Positions 1-8,054 of a stretch of DNA of 33,068 nt are shown piece by piece. The notes beneath the pieces were generated by a model, which saw only the letters and a program-made list of their open reading frames with translations, did no database searches and was not told the DNA's origin. This DNA comes from Candidatus Marispirochaeta associata. GTDB taxonomy: Bacteria; Spirochaetota; Spirochaetia; JC444; Marispirochaetaceae. A program made the position numbers and the translations under genes. Each line of letters opens with the position of its first letter. Within the stretch, counting starts at the first letter, position 1. The stretch spans positions 1 through 33,068 of the forward strand of contig JWTM01000046.1 of assembly GCA_001749745.1 (NCBI GenBank), given 5' to 3'.

Positions 1-341
<341 letters not shown>

Positions 342-660
342 ATAAATAAGGCTCAATAAAGAGCCTCAACAATTATCATCAGATTCGCTTGAATAACTCT
401 ATTTCTCGTATGCTGACTTACTTCTCGGCTGAATTGTCGAAGGTTCCCGCTTCGTTTTAAAACGGTCTTCTTCGCCCCTTCTCTTAGTTACACGGTTTGT
501 ATCACAGTACCCATACCGTCGCCCAAGGCCGCAGACTCTCTCAATCAAGTCGCCGTTCCTCATAACAGGCCGTATAGCCGTACTGTCCGTTTCCTATGAA
601 AGATCTCACTGCTTCCAAGCGTGAGTGAGTGACTCACCCCGTCGCTTCAGCGTGATGGCA
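342..660 (-). other. 16S rRNA leader (external transcribed spacer)
   Basis: This non-coding stretch lies between the predicted rRNA promoter and the mature 16S start. A short perfect hairpin, GGCTC-aataaa-GAGCC (350-365), sits just before the mature 5' end, and its RNA strand reads GGCTCTTTATTGAGCC. The GGCTCTTTA part is loosely like a boxA antitermination element, so the hairpin could be a processing or antitermination site; this is inference. No tRNA or open reading frame worth calling is visible here. Confidence 0.6.
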
Positions 661-690
661 GTTATATCATCACTCGGCTAAACGTGTCAA
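661..690 (-). promoter_or_regulatory. rRNA operon promoter (housekeeping sigma type)
   Basis: Read on the minus strand there is a perfect -35 box TTGACA (690-685) and a -10 box TATAAC (666-661) with an 18-base spacer. A GATATA variant (668-663) would give a 16-base spacer. Transcription would start near 654, some 310 bases before mature 16S. The consensus -35 is as expected for an rRNA promoter. Confidence 0.75.
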
Positions 691-853
691 CAGTCAGGAA
701 AAAAAATAGTTAGAAAGATTTATGTATCGTTATCTCTCTATGCTGAAAAGCTTTGTGTCGACCAGCCTCGCTCATATCCCCGTAGAGAGTATCGGCATCT
801 TTCCATATTTCTGAACAATTCAATCAACGAAAAATTCGCTCCATTCAGGTAGA

Positions 854-882
854 TTGCAGTCGCTGAATCCATAATGTAAACT
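854..882 (+). promoter_or_regulatory. Probable promoter of the gene at 945
   Basis: TTGCAG (854-859) and TAAACT (877-882) are separated by 17 bases and lie about 60 bases before the GTG start at 945. The match to the consensus is moderate. The interval 691-853 holds nothing else recognisable. Confidence 0.45.
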
Positions 883-944
883 GGGAGAAGTGACGGTCAT
901 TCTTAACTGAACCAGACAGAGTTTTTAGCAAGAAGGAGAACCAG

Positions 945-1397
945 GTGCAATCACCACAACCGGAAATGGATGGATTCGAACAGGCCCTTAGAGCCTTAGC
1001 CGATGGAGATATCCTCGATCAAGCTATGGTACGACTATTGCCGGAATCGACTCCCGTCGAGAAGGGCGCGGACCTCTATGGTTTACTCGCCTTCTCCGAT
1101 AGAAAAATCGTCTTCAAACATTTCGCCAATCACAACTGGCTCTCCACTTTAATGGCCGGTTCATCGGATACTATGCGGGATGATAAAGAGATTACCCTGG
1201 TAATCGACCGCCGGAGCGTGCTGGAGCTCACCAGAAGCGCCCCAGAAGGCTTCTGGCAACGTTTATTCAGCGGGAATGAACCCACCTATACCCTCCGCTA
1301 TCAGGATGAGACGTCGCGGGAAACGGCGACCCTGCTCCTTACCGTAGTTCACGCCCAAAGCGGCGAGAAGCGGTTCTTTGAGGGGCTCAGTTCTTAA
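945..1397 (+). CDS. Hypothetical protein, 150 aa
   Basis: No family is recognised with confidence. The start is GTG, chosen because AAGGAG (933-938) lies six bases upstream. The protein has no signal peptide and no membrane segment, so it is probably cytosolic. The middle (about residues 40-110) alternates short hydrophobic strands with charged turns, for example LLAFSDRKIVFKHF and ITLVIDRRSVLELT. That pattern loosely suggests a small beta-rich PH- or GRAM-like fold, but this is only an impression. It is transcribed away from the rRNA operon and ends convergently with the small minus-strand gene at 1387-1581, overlapping it by 11 bases. Confidence 0.7.
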   Translation: MQSPQPEMDGFEQALRALADGDILDQAMVRLLPESTPVEKGADLYGLLAFSDRKIVFKHFANHNWLSTLMAGSSDTMRDDKEITLVIDRRSVLELTRSAPEGFWQRLFSGNEPTYTLRYQDETSRETATLLLTVVHAQSGEKRFFEGLSS

Positions 1398-1581
1398 GAC
1401 GCGGATTGCGTTCGAAGGCGGGACAATGCCTCCCGTTGGCTCTGTAGACGGCCAGACTGGGCAGTTCTTTCGATTTTACCCCGAAAAGTCGGCAGCTCCT
1501 TGGAAAATGCCTATCCCAGGTAACGGCGAAGTGAATACATTGCAGACAGTTCGGGGCGCGGGTCGGAGTCTCCATCGGCAA
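1387..1581 (-). CDS. Small tetra-cysteine protein, 64 aa
   Basis: The predicted protein has four cysteines at 12, 15, 30 and 53 (CLQC, SC, HC) around a core HFAVTWDRHFP and GVKSKELPSLAVYRANG. This matches my recollection of a widespread bacterial mini-protein family with the pattern CxxCxxFxVTWD...P..C..xGxKSxxLPS...G..C..F, sometimes mislabelled in databases. The spacing suggests a zinc site; the function is unknown. The start is limited to TTG at 1581 or ATG at 1575, because an in-frame TAA lies two codons before the TTG. There is no clear ribosome binding site. It lies downstream of hppA on the same strand with a hairpin (1596-1622) between, so it may be read by partial read-through. Its tail overlaps the convergent gene at 945-1397. 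Confidence 0.6.
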   Translation of the reverse strand: MPMETPTRAPNCLQCIHFAVTWDRHFPRSCRLFGVKSKELPSLAVYRANGRHCPAFERNPRLKN

Positions 1582-1595
1582 GCGTTACAAATAAC

Positions 1596-1622
1596 AGAGA
1601 CGGTCCCCTAAGGACCGTCTCT
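1596..1622. terminator. Hairpin between hppA and the small minus-strand gene
   Basis: AGAGACGGTCC (1596-1606) and GGACCGTCTCT (1612-1622) form an 11-bp perfect stem with a five-base loop. On the minus strand it is followed by CTGTTATTTG, only loosely T-rich, so it is a weak or leaky terminator for hppA. It could also stop the plus-strand gene that ends at 1397. Confidence 0.6.
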
Positions 1623-1641
1623 CATTATACTGAATAACTCC

Positions 1642-3675
1642 CTAAACGGGGATGTTGGAAGCGATAACCAGCGAAACGACGCTCATCAACTTGATGATGA
1701 TATCCATCGCGGGTCCGGCAGTATCCTTAAAGGGATCGCCGACGGTATCGCCGATAACCGCCGCTTTATGGGCATCAGAGCCCTTACCGCCGTATGCGCC
1801 GCCTTCGATATGCTTCTTGGCGTTATCCCAGGCCCCCCCGGCATTGGCCATAAAAAGGGCCAGCATGATACCGGAGACGGTAACGCCGACTAAGAGTCCG
1901 CCCAGCATCTGTGCCCCGCCGAGATATCCGACGATAACCGGAATGATTACCGCGGAGACCCCCGGAACGACCATCTCTTTCAAGGCGGCCGTAGTCGCTA
2001 TGTCGACACAGGCCACATAGTCCGGTTTGGTCGTACCGTCGAGGACGCCCTTGATTTCCCGGAACTGCCTGCGAACCTCTTCGATCATGGTAAACGCGGC
2101 CCGTCCGACTGCTCCCATGATAAACGAGGAGAATACATAGGGGAGCATGCCGCCCAGAAGTACCCCGATTACAACCCGGGCCTCGGTAACATCGATTACC
2201 TCGATTCCCGCAGTCTCCTTGAAGGCCACAAAAAGAGCCAACGCCGTCAGGGCGGCCGATCCGATGGCGAATCCCTTACCGATTGCAGCTGTGGTATTAC
2301 CCACCGCATCGAGCTTGTCGGTCCGTTCGCGAACCTCGGGATCCATCCCCGCCATTTCGGCCAGTCCCCCGGCGTTATCCGCGATAGGACCGTAGGCGTC
2401 AACGGCCAGCTGAATGCCCGTAGTAGCCAGCATGCCGATCGCCGCGATGGCGATTCCGTAGAGTCCGGCGAAACTGAAGGCGAACCAGATGGCCAGGGCC
2501 AGCATAACAACCGGGAACCCGGTGGCCAGCATTCCGACGCCGAGACCCGAGATGATGTTGGTTGCAGGACCGGTACTCGACTGGCGGGCGATGCCGTTTA
2601 CCGGCTTCTTCCCGTCGGCGGTGTAGTATTCGGTAATAATACCGATGGCCACTCCCCCGATAAGTCCCGAAATAATGGCGATATAGATACCGAAGGCCGT
2701 GTAACCGCCGCCGTAGCTGGCGGGAGCCAGCGTCATTACCACCGGATAGGCGGCTATCAGGGTCAGTACCGATGCACCGATGGTACCGAAATTGAGAGCC
2801 TTTTGCGGATCCCCCCCCTCCTTGGTGCGTACAAATAAGGTTGCGATCAGGGAGGATACGATTCCGACCCCGGCCAACATAAGCGGTAAGAGAACCAGGT
2901 TCACTTCCCGTAAGGAGCCGCCGAGGACCATCGCACCGATAATCGAACCGATATAGGATTCGCACAAGTCGGAACCGAGTCCGGCAACATCCCCCACATT
3001 ATCGCCGACGTTGTCGGCAATGGTGGCCGGGTTTCGGGGATCGTCTTCGGGAATTCCCGCCTCGACTTTACCGACCAGGTCGGCGCCGACATCGGCCGCT
3101 TTGGTGAAGATCCCTCCTCCCACACGGGCAAAGAGAGCCACCGAGCTCGCACCCAGGGAGTAGCCGTTGATGATGGGTAGAACCAGACCGTTGAGAGACT
3201 CACCGTCGAAGCCGAAGATGCGTCCGTAGATCAGGAGCAGTCCGGTCAATCCAATGATGGCCAGCCCCACGACCGAGAGACCCATGACGCTGCCGCCGTT
3301 GAAGGCGATATTCAGCGCCCGGACAAGTCCGCTCTGCGCGCCGTTCGCCGTTCGTGTATTCGCGTGGGTCGCGGCGTTCATGCCGATAAATCCCGCCAGA
3401 GCGGAGAATCCCGCCCCTACCAGGAATGAAACGGCCACCAGACGGCCCCAGCCCTGTTCGGAGAATACCAACAACAGGCCGACTGCAATGACGATAACCG
3501 CCAGGATCTTGTATTCCCGGCGAAGAAATGCCATTGCCCCCGAGCGTATGGCAGATCCGATTTCCTGAACCTTCTCCGATCCCGGATCCTGTTTGATAAT
3601 CCAGGCGGTTTTAAAGAATGCGTACAGTAGGGAGAGTACACCTGCCCCAAGAGGCAGGAATAAAAGCCAATCCAT
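1642..3675 (-). CDS. hppA: K+-dependent membrane pyrophosphatase (ion-pumping)
   Basis: Integral-membrane pyrophosphatase that couples PPi hydrolysis to pumping of H+ and/or Na+ across the cytoplasmic membrane. At 677 aa it is of normal bacterial length and has many hydrophobic helices. The substrate site is intact: DVGADLVGK at 195-203, PEDDPRNPA at 209-217, then DNVGDNVGD and GSDLCESY. In the subclass motif [10 protein letters not shown] (about 459-468), Ala follows GNTT and Gly stands three places later. These positions are Lys and Thr in K+-independent enzymes, so this one should need K+. The pumped ion cannot be told from the sequence alone; the Glu in DLCES occurs in Na+-type and several H+-type enzymes. 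The ATG start has GGAGG five bases upstream. It appears monocistronic. Confidence 0.96.
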   Translation of the reverse strand: MDWLLFLPLGAGVLSLLYAFFKTAWIIKQDPGSEKVQEIGSAIRSGAMAFLRREYKILAVIVIAVGLLLVFSEQGWGRLVAVSFLVGAGFSALAGFIGMNAATHANTRTANGAQSGLVRALNIAFNGGSVMGLSVVGLAIIGLTGLLLIYGRIFGFDGESLNGLVLPIINGYSLGASSVALFARVGGGIFTKAADVGADLVGKVEAGIPEDDPRNPATIADNVGDNVGDVAGLGSDLCESYIGSIIGAMVLGGSLREVNLVLLPLMLAGVGIVSSLIATLFVRTKEGGDPQKALNFGTIGASVLTLIAAYPVVMTLAPASYGGGYTAFGIYIAIISGLIGGVAIGIITEYYTADGKKPVNGIARQSSTGPATNIISGLGVGMLATGFPVVMLALAIWFAFSFAGLYGIAIAAIGMLATTGIQLAVDAYGPIADNAGGLAEMAGMDPEVRERTDKLDAVGNTTAAIGKGFAIGSAALTALALFVAFKETAGIEVIDVTEARVVIGVLLGGMLPYVFSSFIMGAVGRAAFTMIEEVRRQFREIKGVLDGTTKPDYVACVDIATTAALKEMVVPGVSAVIIPVIVGYLGGAQMLGGLLVGVTVSGIMLALFMANAGGAWDNAKKHIEGGAYGGKGSDAHKAAVIGDTVGDPFKDTAGPAMDIIIKLMSVVSLVIASNIPV

Positions 3676-3715
3676 TCATCCCTCCAAAAATTTATTTTAT
3701 TCCCTCTAACCTATC

Positions 3716-3745
3716 GTTATATCAGGAAAAAGAAGGACTTTACAA
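3716..3745 (-). promoter_or_regulatory. hppA: Probable hppA promoter
   Basis: On the minus strand TTGTAA (3745-3740) and TATAAC (3721-3716) are 18 bases apart, with GA before the -10 box. The start would lie about 35 bases before the hppA ATG. The match is moderate. Confidence 0.45.
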
Positions 3746-3864
3746 GAGAATCATACGCATATTTATACACAGATTGCGCATATACTTGCGAGATGGTTCC
3801 CAGGGGGGGGGTCTTCCGCTCACATTCCTCAGGAGAAGGATATCGGCGAATGAGAATGATTTTC

Positions 3865-3893
3865 TTGACTCCGCCCAAGGCTCGGGGTATGGT
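3865..3893 (+). promoter_or_regulatory. Promoter of the gene at 3926
   Basis: TTGACT (3865-3870) and TATGGT (3888-3893) are 17 bases apart, giving a start near 3900 and a leader of about 25 bases. A run of nine G (3803-3811) lies about 55 bases upstream of the -35 box. Confidence 0.65.
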
Positions 3894-3925
3894 CTATTTA
3901 TAAAGTACCTACTGAAGGAGGGGTT

Positions 3926-4696
3926 ATGGCTATCCACTACTATCTATCCGCTTTCCCGATGGAAGCTCTTATTGCGTCGGAATTGGAACCGGCTCAATTC
4001 GGCAGCTACATGGCTACCGGCTCGAAAAAGGGCAGCGATGAATTGATTATCTTCGCCGAACTGGAAGGTGGTTTCGGCAAGGATTTCGATTGGAAGTACG
4101 CCGAGAAGAACTGCGTCTCCCATCCAAACGGCGACCCGAAACATTCAGTCTATCTCTCGGTTTACCGAACCCTCGAGAATATCCCCCTCTCCGCTATGAA
4201 ATCGATCTATTTGACTACTCGAGACGGCCGCAGCCTGGAGCTGAAACAGCAAGATTCAGCTCAGGTTCCGACAGGGCGTGATTTTTATGTATATCAGGAA
4301 TTATGTCCTATCAAACCCCTGATCGTCAGCAAGCTCTCGCCTGCCGATTTTGCTCACAATCTGACCGATAAAAAGAATCTTGTAAGCGTGCCCAAGATCC
4401 TGTTCGCGGACTTGAAAACACCGAATCTCGATGATCCGGAGAATACCGGCAACACCGGCGGATTCCTATTGAACAAGAAGGCTCACTTCTTAAGCTGTAT
4501 CTCATCCATCAGCGATACGGCGGGAAAAGAAAACAAGACCTTCGACCGCTCCCATGTGGAATCCTTCTCATTCCAGACAATCGACAGCGGCATCTATTTG
4601 GGGGACGGCAAGGATCTTCTGATGTACCCCATGCCCGGTGTCGAGGCGATCAAGAAGGAGTACTACGACTGGGGACGGTCGGCCCTGCTCTACTAG
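3926..4696 (+). CDS. Hypothetical protein, 256 aa
   Basis: No family is recognised. The start is well supported by AAGGAGGGG (3915-3923) just before the ATG and by a good promoter. There is no signal peptide or membrane segment, so the protein is probably cytosolic. It opens with MAIHYYLSAFPMEALIASEL and contains aromatic- and Asp/Gly-rich segments such as GGFGKDFDWKYAEKN (about 48-62) and YYDWGRSALLY at the very C-terminus. The coding composition matches its neighbours. It stands alone between divergent hppA and the convergent PHP operon, with its own promoter, so it is likely a single-gene unit. A spirochaete-restricted family is plausible but not shown. Confidence 0.75.
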   Translation: MAIHYYLSAFPMEALIASELEPAQFGSYMATGSKKGSDELIIFAELEGGFGKDFDWKYAEKNCVSHPNGDPKHSVYLSVYRTLENIPLSAMKSIYLTTRDGRSLELKQQDSAQVPTGRDFYVYQELCPIKPLIVSKLSPADFAHNLTDKKNLVSVPKILFADLKTPNLDDPENTGNTGGFLLNKKAHFLSCISSISDTAGKENKTFDRSHVESFSFQTIDSGIYLGDGKDLLMYPMPGVEAIKKEYYDWGRSALLY

Positions 4697-4720
4697 TTTG
4701 AATATTTATACGGGCGACGG

Positions 4721-5437
4721 TCAAGAATCGCTATAACTGCGATCGATTTTCCCGCTACCGAGGGCCTGAACAAGGGCTTTGAAGCAGGCATCCTCCGCTT
4801 CCAGGAGGATGCTTTTTTTTGTGCCGATTAGTTCGGGAATGTGAGCATCCGATGAGGCGAGCGGTGTATAGCGGCCGGCGGAGGCGAGGTTTCGTTCCCA
4901 CGCAACTTCGACGCCGTCGAAATCGAGGGGCGGAAGGAATCCAAGCTGAGCGATCAAACCTGCGTAGGGGCGATCGATATGCGAGGGTATGATCAGCGCA
5001 CCCCGGCTATGTCCCTCCTCCAGAATTTCATCCACCGTAAGATCGGTGGCCATCCCGAGATATTTATCGACCTCGCCAAGAATCTCTCCGCGTGAATCGA
5101 CGATAACCTGATCACCAAAGCGTATAGGATCGTTCTCGATATCCGGGAGATGGGAGTAGATAAAATTACTGAACTCTTCGGCAAGCTCCAGGGAGGGACA
5201 GAGGGTTAGGATATGCGCCTCCTCCTGGCTGGTAACCTCCATACCCGGAATCACCGCGATTCCGGCCTCGGCGGCCAGCTCGGCGACAGCCCGACAATTG
5301 GCGCTCGAGTTATGGTCGCAAACGGCGATAAGCCGGAGCCCCGCTCTTCGGGCGCCCTCGACAATCGCTGCCGGCGACATCTCGAGGGAGCCGCAGGGGG
5401 AGAGGCAGGTATGGATGTGGAGATCGGCGCCGATCAC
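4721..5437 (-). CDS. PHP-domain metal-dependent phosphoesterase
   Basis: A 238-aa PHP-superfamily protein expected to hydrolyse a phosphoester with a di- or trinuclear metal centre; the substrate is unknown. The metal-ligand motifs are visible: DLHIHT (His7, His9), CDHNS (Asp41, His42), GMEVTS (Glu67), IIPSHIDRP and SSDAHIPE near the C-terminus. The length fits a stand-alone PHP enzyme rather than a polymerase domain. It is the last gene of a tight operon, three bases after a DRTGG protein. In anaerobes, small PHP proteins of this kind occur beside DRTGG and CBS-ATPase genes near NAD-linked hydrogenase genes, but no hydrogenase gene is in this window. Confidence 0.85.
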   Translation of the reverse strand: MIGADLHIHTCLSPCGSLEMSPAAIVEGARRAGLRLIAVCDHNSSANCRAVAELAAEAGIAVIPGMEVTSQEEAHILTLCPSLELAEEFSNFIYSHLPDIENDPIRFGDQVIVDSRGEILGEVDKYLGMATDLTVDEILEEGHSRGALIIPSHIDRPYAGLIAQLGFLPPLDFDGVEVAWERNLASAGRYTPLASSDAHIPELIGTKKSILLEAEDACFKALVQALGSGKIDRSYSDS

Positions 5438-5440
5438 GGC

Positions 5441-5782
5441 TTAGGCTTCTTTGAGGGACTCCGCAATCTCGGCGCTTACCTGGAACTGGGTCTTTTTGGT
5501 CGAAAAAATCGCCACCGTATCGCTTTCTGCGGCTTCCTTCATCCCCTCATCCGGCTGACGCCCATTGCAAAGCACCACCGCTTTGAGTCCCGCCAAGCCG
5601 CAGACGGCGATGGTGTTCTTGTGGGCCTGGATGGTGATTAAAACCCCGTCGTCGGGGGCGTTCGCCATCACATCGCTCAACAGATCCGAGGTGTATCCGT
5701 CGACGATCTCCGCCTCCGGTTCGGGCAGATATATCGCGTCGTAGTTCAATCTTTCTTTCAGGTTCTTAAGCTTCATCCTCAT
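5441..5782 (-). CDS. DRTGG-domain protein (second copy in operon)
   Basis: A 113-aa soluble protein that consists almost entirely of one DRTGG-type domain: an N-terminal segment LNYDAIYLPEPEAEIVDGYTSDLLSDVMAN, then ITIQAHKNTIAVCGLAGLKAVVLCNG and a C-terminal AIFSTKKTQFQVSAEIAESL. DRTGG domains are ligand-binding modules found beside CBS domains and in phosphotransacetylase-like proteins; their ligand is generally undefined. It lies six bases after the CBS-ATPase gene and three bases before the PHP gene, so the genes are surely co-transcribed. It is a distant paralog of the operon's first gene (6705-7058), which suggests that the two form a heteromer or bind different ligands. Confidence 0.8.
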   Translation of the reverse strand: MRMKLKNLKERLNYDAIYLPEPEAEIVDGYTSDLLSDVMANAPDDGVLITIQAHKNTIAVCGLAGLKAVVLCNGRQPDEGMKEAAESDTVAIFSTKKTQFQVSAEIAESLKEA

Positions 5783-5788
5783 TCCTCC

Positions 5789-6712
5789 TCAGGTTCGATA
5801 GAGTATCGCCGTCGCTGTGGTTCCCCGCCCTTCGGCCGAGTCCAAGGTGAACTCGTCGCTTACGCGCTTCACATTCGGTAGCCCCATTCCAGCCCCGAAG
5901 CCGAGGGAGCGGATCCACTCATTGGCGGTGGAAAACCCGACCTCCAAGGCCTGCTCCACATTTGGTATGCCTGGACCGGTGTCGACCGCCTTTATGCTTA
6001 TAAGATCCGCATCCATACGAAAAATGAGCTTGCCTCCCGATGAATGGACCACCATGTTCATCTCAAGTTCATAGCAGGCCACCGCCGCCCGCCGAATCAG
6101 CTTGGCATCCAATCCATGGGTTTTAAGCAGTTTTTTAATCTCCGCCGACGCCTTGCCGGCGTTTTCAAAATCATGACGCATCACATAATGCTGCAGAGAT
6201 TCGACGCCGTGATCATCCTGTACATTCTGATTGAGTTCGCTTTCGAGCTCCTCGACGATCCGATTGACCTCGCTTAAGAGGGTGGTATTGATATCCCGGA
6301 TGGTGATGATTCCGCAGAGTTCCCGGTTCTTGTTCAATACCGGGAATCGCCCGAAGCCGAATTTATTGAAGTAGTTGATGGCGAACGAGAGGGGCATGTC
6401 GTCCTCGAGCACCTTAATATTCTTAGTCATATGCGATTCGGCCGGTTCATCGATGGTACCTTCGTCAAAGGCGGTCAGGATGTCGTGCATGCTGACAACT
6501 CCCAAGAGACGTTCATCCTCCACAACGGGAACACCGGTAACGCTCGCCTCTTTCATACGCTTCTGAATCGTCCGCAGGGTTTCGTTTTTACCGGCCGTAA
6601 CCAGGGAGGTGGACATAACGTCCTTGATCTTCAAGCGAAAGATAAGTTCGGTTAAAGCGGTCGGAATATTCTGCGAAACCAGAGAAACCGGCGCACGCTT
6701 GCTATCAGGCAC
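5789..6712 (-). CDS. CBS-pair plus anti-sigma-type ATPase (RsbW-like) protein
   Basis: A 307-aa soluble signalling protein. Two CBS domains (about 29-85 and 92-150; IKDVMSTSLVTAG, then SHMTKNIKVLEDD) would bind an adenosyl ligand. They are followed by a GHKL ATPase domain (about 170-305) with the N-box ELEMNMVVHSSGG, the G1 box DTGPGIPN and the G2 box GFGAGMGLPNVKRVSDEF. This domain resembles RsbW/SpoIIAB serine kinases, which phosphorylate an anti-sigma antagonist or sequester a sigma factor. No histidine-kinase phosphoacceptor region is present. It overlaps the upstream DRTGG gene by eight bases. A role as energy- or redox-responsive switch is inference. Confidence 0.85.
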   Translation of the reverse strand: MPDSKRAPVSLVSQNIPTALTELIFRLKIKDVMSTSLVTAGKNETLRTIQKRMKEASVTGVPVVEDERLLGVVSMHDILTAFDEGTIDEPAESHMTKNIKVLEDDMPLSFAINYFNKFGFGRFPVLNKNRELCGIITIRDINTTLLSEVNRIVEELESELNQNVQDDHGVESLQHYVMRHDFENAGKASAEIKKLLKTHGLDAKLIRRAAVACYELEMNMVVHSSGGKLIFRMDADLISIKAVDTGPGIPNVEQALEVGFSTANEWIRSLGFGAGMGLPNVKRVSDEFTLDSAEGRGTTATAILYRT

Positions 6713-7058
6713 CGCAACCGGCCTCTTTGATCAGATAATGGAGAGAAACACAGGTATCAAAGAGGGATTTCGGTGTCGAGAGGAGAGCTATCCCCAGCTC
6801 TTCGGCCAGCTTGATCATGTTCGCATTCGGTTGCTTGCTATTTACCAGGACCACCCCGAGCGCGTCGACCACATTCGCGGTCCGCAATACCTGCTCTGAA
6901 TTCAGGGCCGTAACCAACAGGAGATTCTCCTTGTCGAAAACCAGCACCTCACTCATCAGATCTCCGGCGGTAACATTCTGTACCTCTACCGTTTCGAAGC
7001 TTTCCCCGCGATGGTACTCCGTACTCTCGAGACAACTGCTGATCTCAGGAAAACGCAT
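6705..7058 (-). CDS. DRTGG-domain protein (first gene of operon)
   Basis: A 117-aa protein with a single DRTGG-like domain: EVQNVTAGDLMSEVLVFDKE, then LLLVTALNSEQVLRTANVVDALGVVLVNSKQP and GIALLSTPKSLFDTCVSLHYL. It is probably a cytosolic ligand-binding subunit; the ligand is unknown. ATG follows the purine-rich AAGGGGGAG. It leads the operon DRTGG - CBS-ATPase - DRTGG - PHP and has a promoter about 30 bases upstream. A perfect palindrome lies behind the -35 box. Confidence 0.8.
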   Translation of the reverse strand: MRFPEISSCLESTEYHRGESFETVEVQNVTAGDLMSEVLVFDKENLLLVTALNSEQVLRTANVVDALGVVLVNSKQPNANMIKLAEELGIALLSTPKSLFDTCVSLHYLIKEAGCGA

Positions 7059-7084
7059 TCTTTCTCCCCCTTAACTAAGCCATC

Positions 7085-7113
7085 AGTATAATCAAAAGGA
7101 GCTCGACTGACCA
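7085..7113 (-). promoter_or_regulatory. Promoter of the DRTGG/CBS/PHP operon
   Basis: On the minus strand TGGTCA (7113-7108) and TATACT (7090-7085) are 17 bases apart, the -10 box extended by GAT. The start falls about 20 bases before the ATG at 7058. Confidence 0.6.
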
Positions 7114-7123
7114 GCGCCAGAGG

Positions 7124-7138
7124 TTTGGTCTGACCAAA
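7124..7138. promoter_or_regulatory. Perfect 15-bp palindrome, possible GntR/FadR-type operator
   Basis: TTTGGTC-T-GACCAAA is perfectly symmetric. Its core TGGTCnGACCA is the pattern bound by FadR-subfamily GntR regulators. It lies 10 bases upstream of the -35 box of the DRTGG operon and one base past the stop codon of the CobW gene. An activator or modulator site for the DRTGG operon is plausible. It lacks a T-run on either strand, so a terminator is less likely. No GntR gene is in the window. Confidence 0.5.
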
Positions 7139-7139
7139 A

Positions 7140-8054
7140 TTAGAGAAAAAATTCCTCCGGGGGATGGGCTTTACTAGCGTCCTCCCGCGAGATCACAACA
7201 ATAAATGACCCAACATCGGACTCCTCCCAGCTGGAACGAATCAATTCGGTTTGAAGTCTTCCCTCACAGAAATGAACTGCAGTCCGGAAGCCGTTGATCA
7301 GCACCAGCCCTTTCAGGCGGAGCAGATCATCGCCGTAGGCCAGGGAAAGCTGAATGCAACGCCTCTCGAGTTCGATTCTGCTGAAATCCCGGGAGAATCT
7401 CAAGGTTCGCTGGATGATATTGTCGTCTATGGAGGGACGAGGACTGAAGAAGTCTCCTCCGTCCCCGCGGAACTCTAGCATCGACAGGGCTTCGAGCGGC
7501 TCATCACAGAGAAAAGCGGAGGGTACGGCTGCCTCAATCCGGCGTCGAGCGGCGTGAGTCTCATCGATAGATCGGAGATCCCCTTTTGTAAGTAGAATGA
7601 CCTCGGCGCCTGCTATCTGCCGATCGAAGATACTCAATGCTCCGGAGAACTTCAGGTACTGAACCGGATCAACACAGAGCAGGCCAGTAGCAATGCAGCC
7701 TTCGAGGGCGGCCACTGCCTCGACAATCTCCCGAGGCTCCGCCAGACCAGTGGCCTCTACCAGCAGATAGTCCGGCCGTAGATCATCCCGTATCTCAGCA
7801 ATGGCATCGATGAGTTTGCCTTTTAGCGAGCAGCAAACGCAGCCGCCGGTAATTTCCCGCATCGCGTACTCCCCGCGATCTACAAGAGCCGTATCTACCG
7901 GGATCTCGCCGAACTCGTTGATCAGAAGAGCAACCGACCCCTGGGAGCTTAGGGGGCCCAGGAGCCGATTCATAGCGCTGGTCTTTCCGGCGCCGAGAAA
8001 TCCGCCGAAGATTAAAACGTGCAGAGAGGAATCAGGCAAGCTCCACCTCGACAA
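7140..8054 (-). CDS. CobW/G3E-family GTPase (metal chaperone-like)
   Basis: A 304-aa P-loop GTPase of the CobW/UreG/HypB (G3E) class. Walker A GGFLGAGKT lies at 17-25, the switch region INEFGEIPVD at 45-54, the metal motif GGCVCCSLKG at 70-79 (Cys72, 74 and 75), and a TKGD guanine-recognition-like motif further on. The C-terminal third is a CobW_C-like domain; there is no His-rich tail. Such proteins deliver Zn, Co or Fe to client enzymes using GTP. It overlaps the Rieske gene by 23 bases. The TTG start is chosen because GGGGGGAG ends six bases upstream and no ATG precedes the P-loop. As the last gene of an operon with a di-iron enzyme, a 2Fe-2S protein and a zinc methyltransferase, it probably serves one of them. 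Confidence 0.88.
   Translation of the reverse strand: MSRWSLPDSSLHVLIFGGFLGAGKTSAMNRLLGPLSSQGSVALLINEFGEIPVDTALVDRGEYAMREITGGCVCCSLKGKLIDAIAEIRDDLRPDYLLVEATGLAEPREIVEAVAALEGCIATGLLCVDPVQYLKFSGALSIFDRQIAGAEVILLTKGDLRSIDETHAARRRIEAAVPSAFLCDEPLEALSMLEFRGDGGDFFSPRPSIDDNIIQRTLRFSRDFSRIELERRCIQLSLAYGDDLLRLKGLVLINGFRTAVHFCEGRLQTELIRSSWEESDVGSFIVVISREDASKAHPPEEFFL

Noticed and set aside
342..944. tRNA gene in the rRNA upstream region
   Set aside because: No cloverleaf or GGTTCGAATCC-type arm is found; the GGATTCGAAC string near 971 lies within the coding region at 945-1397.
1378..1611. 77-aa open frame on the plus strand
   Set aside because: It lies opposite the better supported tetra-cysteine protein, overlaps the terminator hairpin and has no ribosome binding site or recognisable domain.
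7124..7138. Terminator of the CobW operon
   Set aside because: The 15-bp palindrome has a one-base centre and no T-run after it on the minus strand, so it cannot fold into a normal terminator; an operator is more likely.
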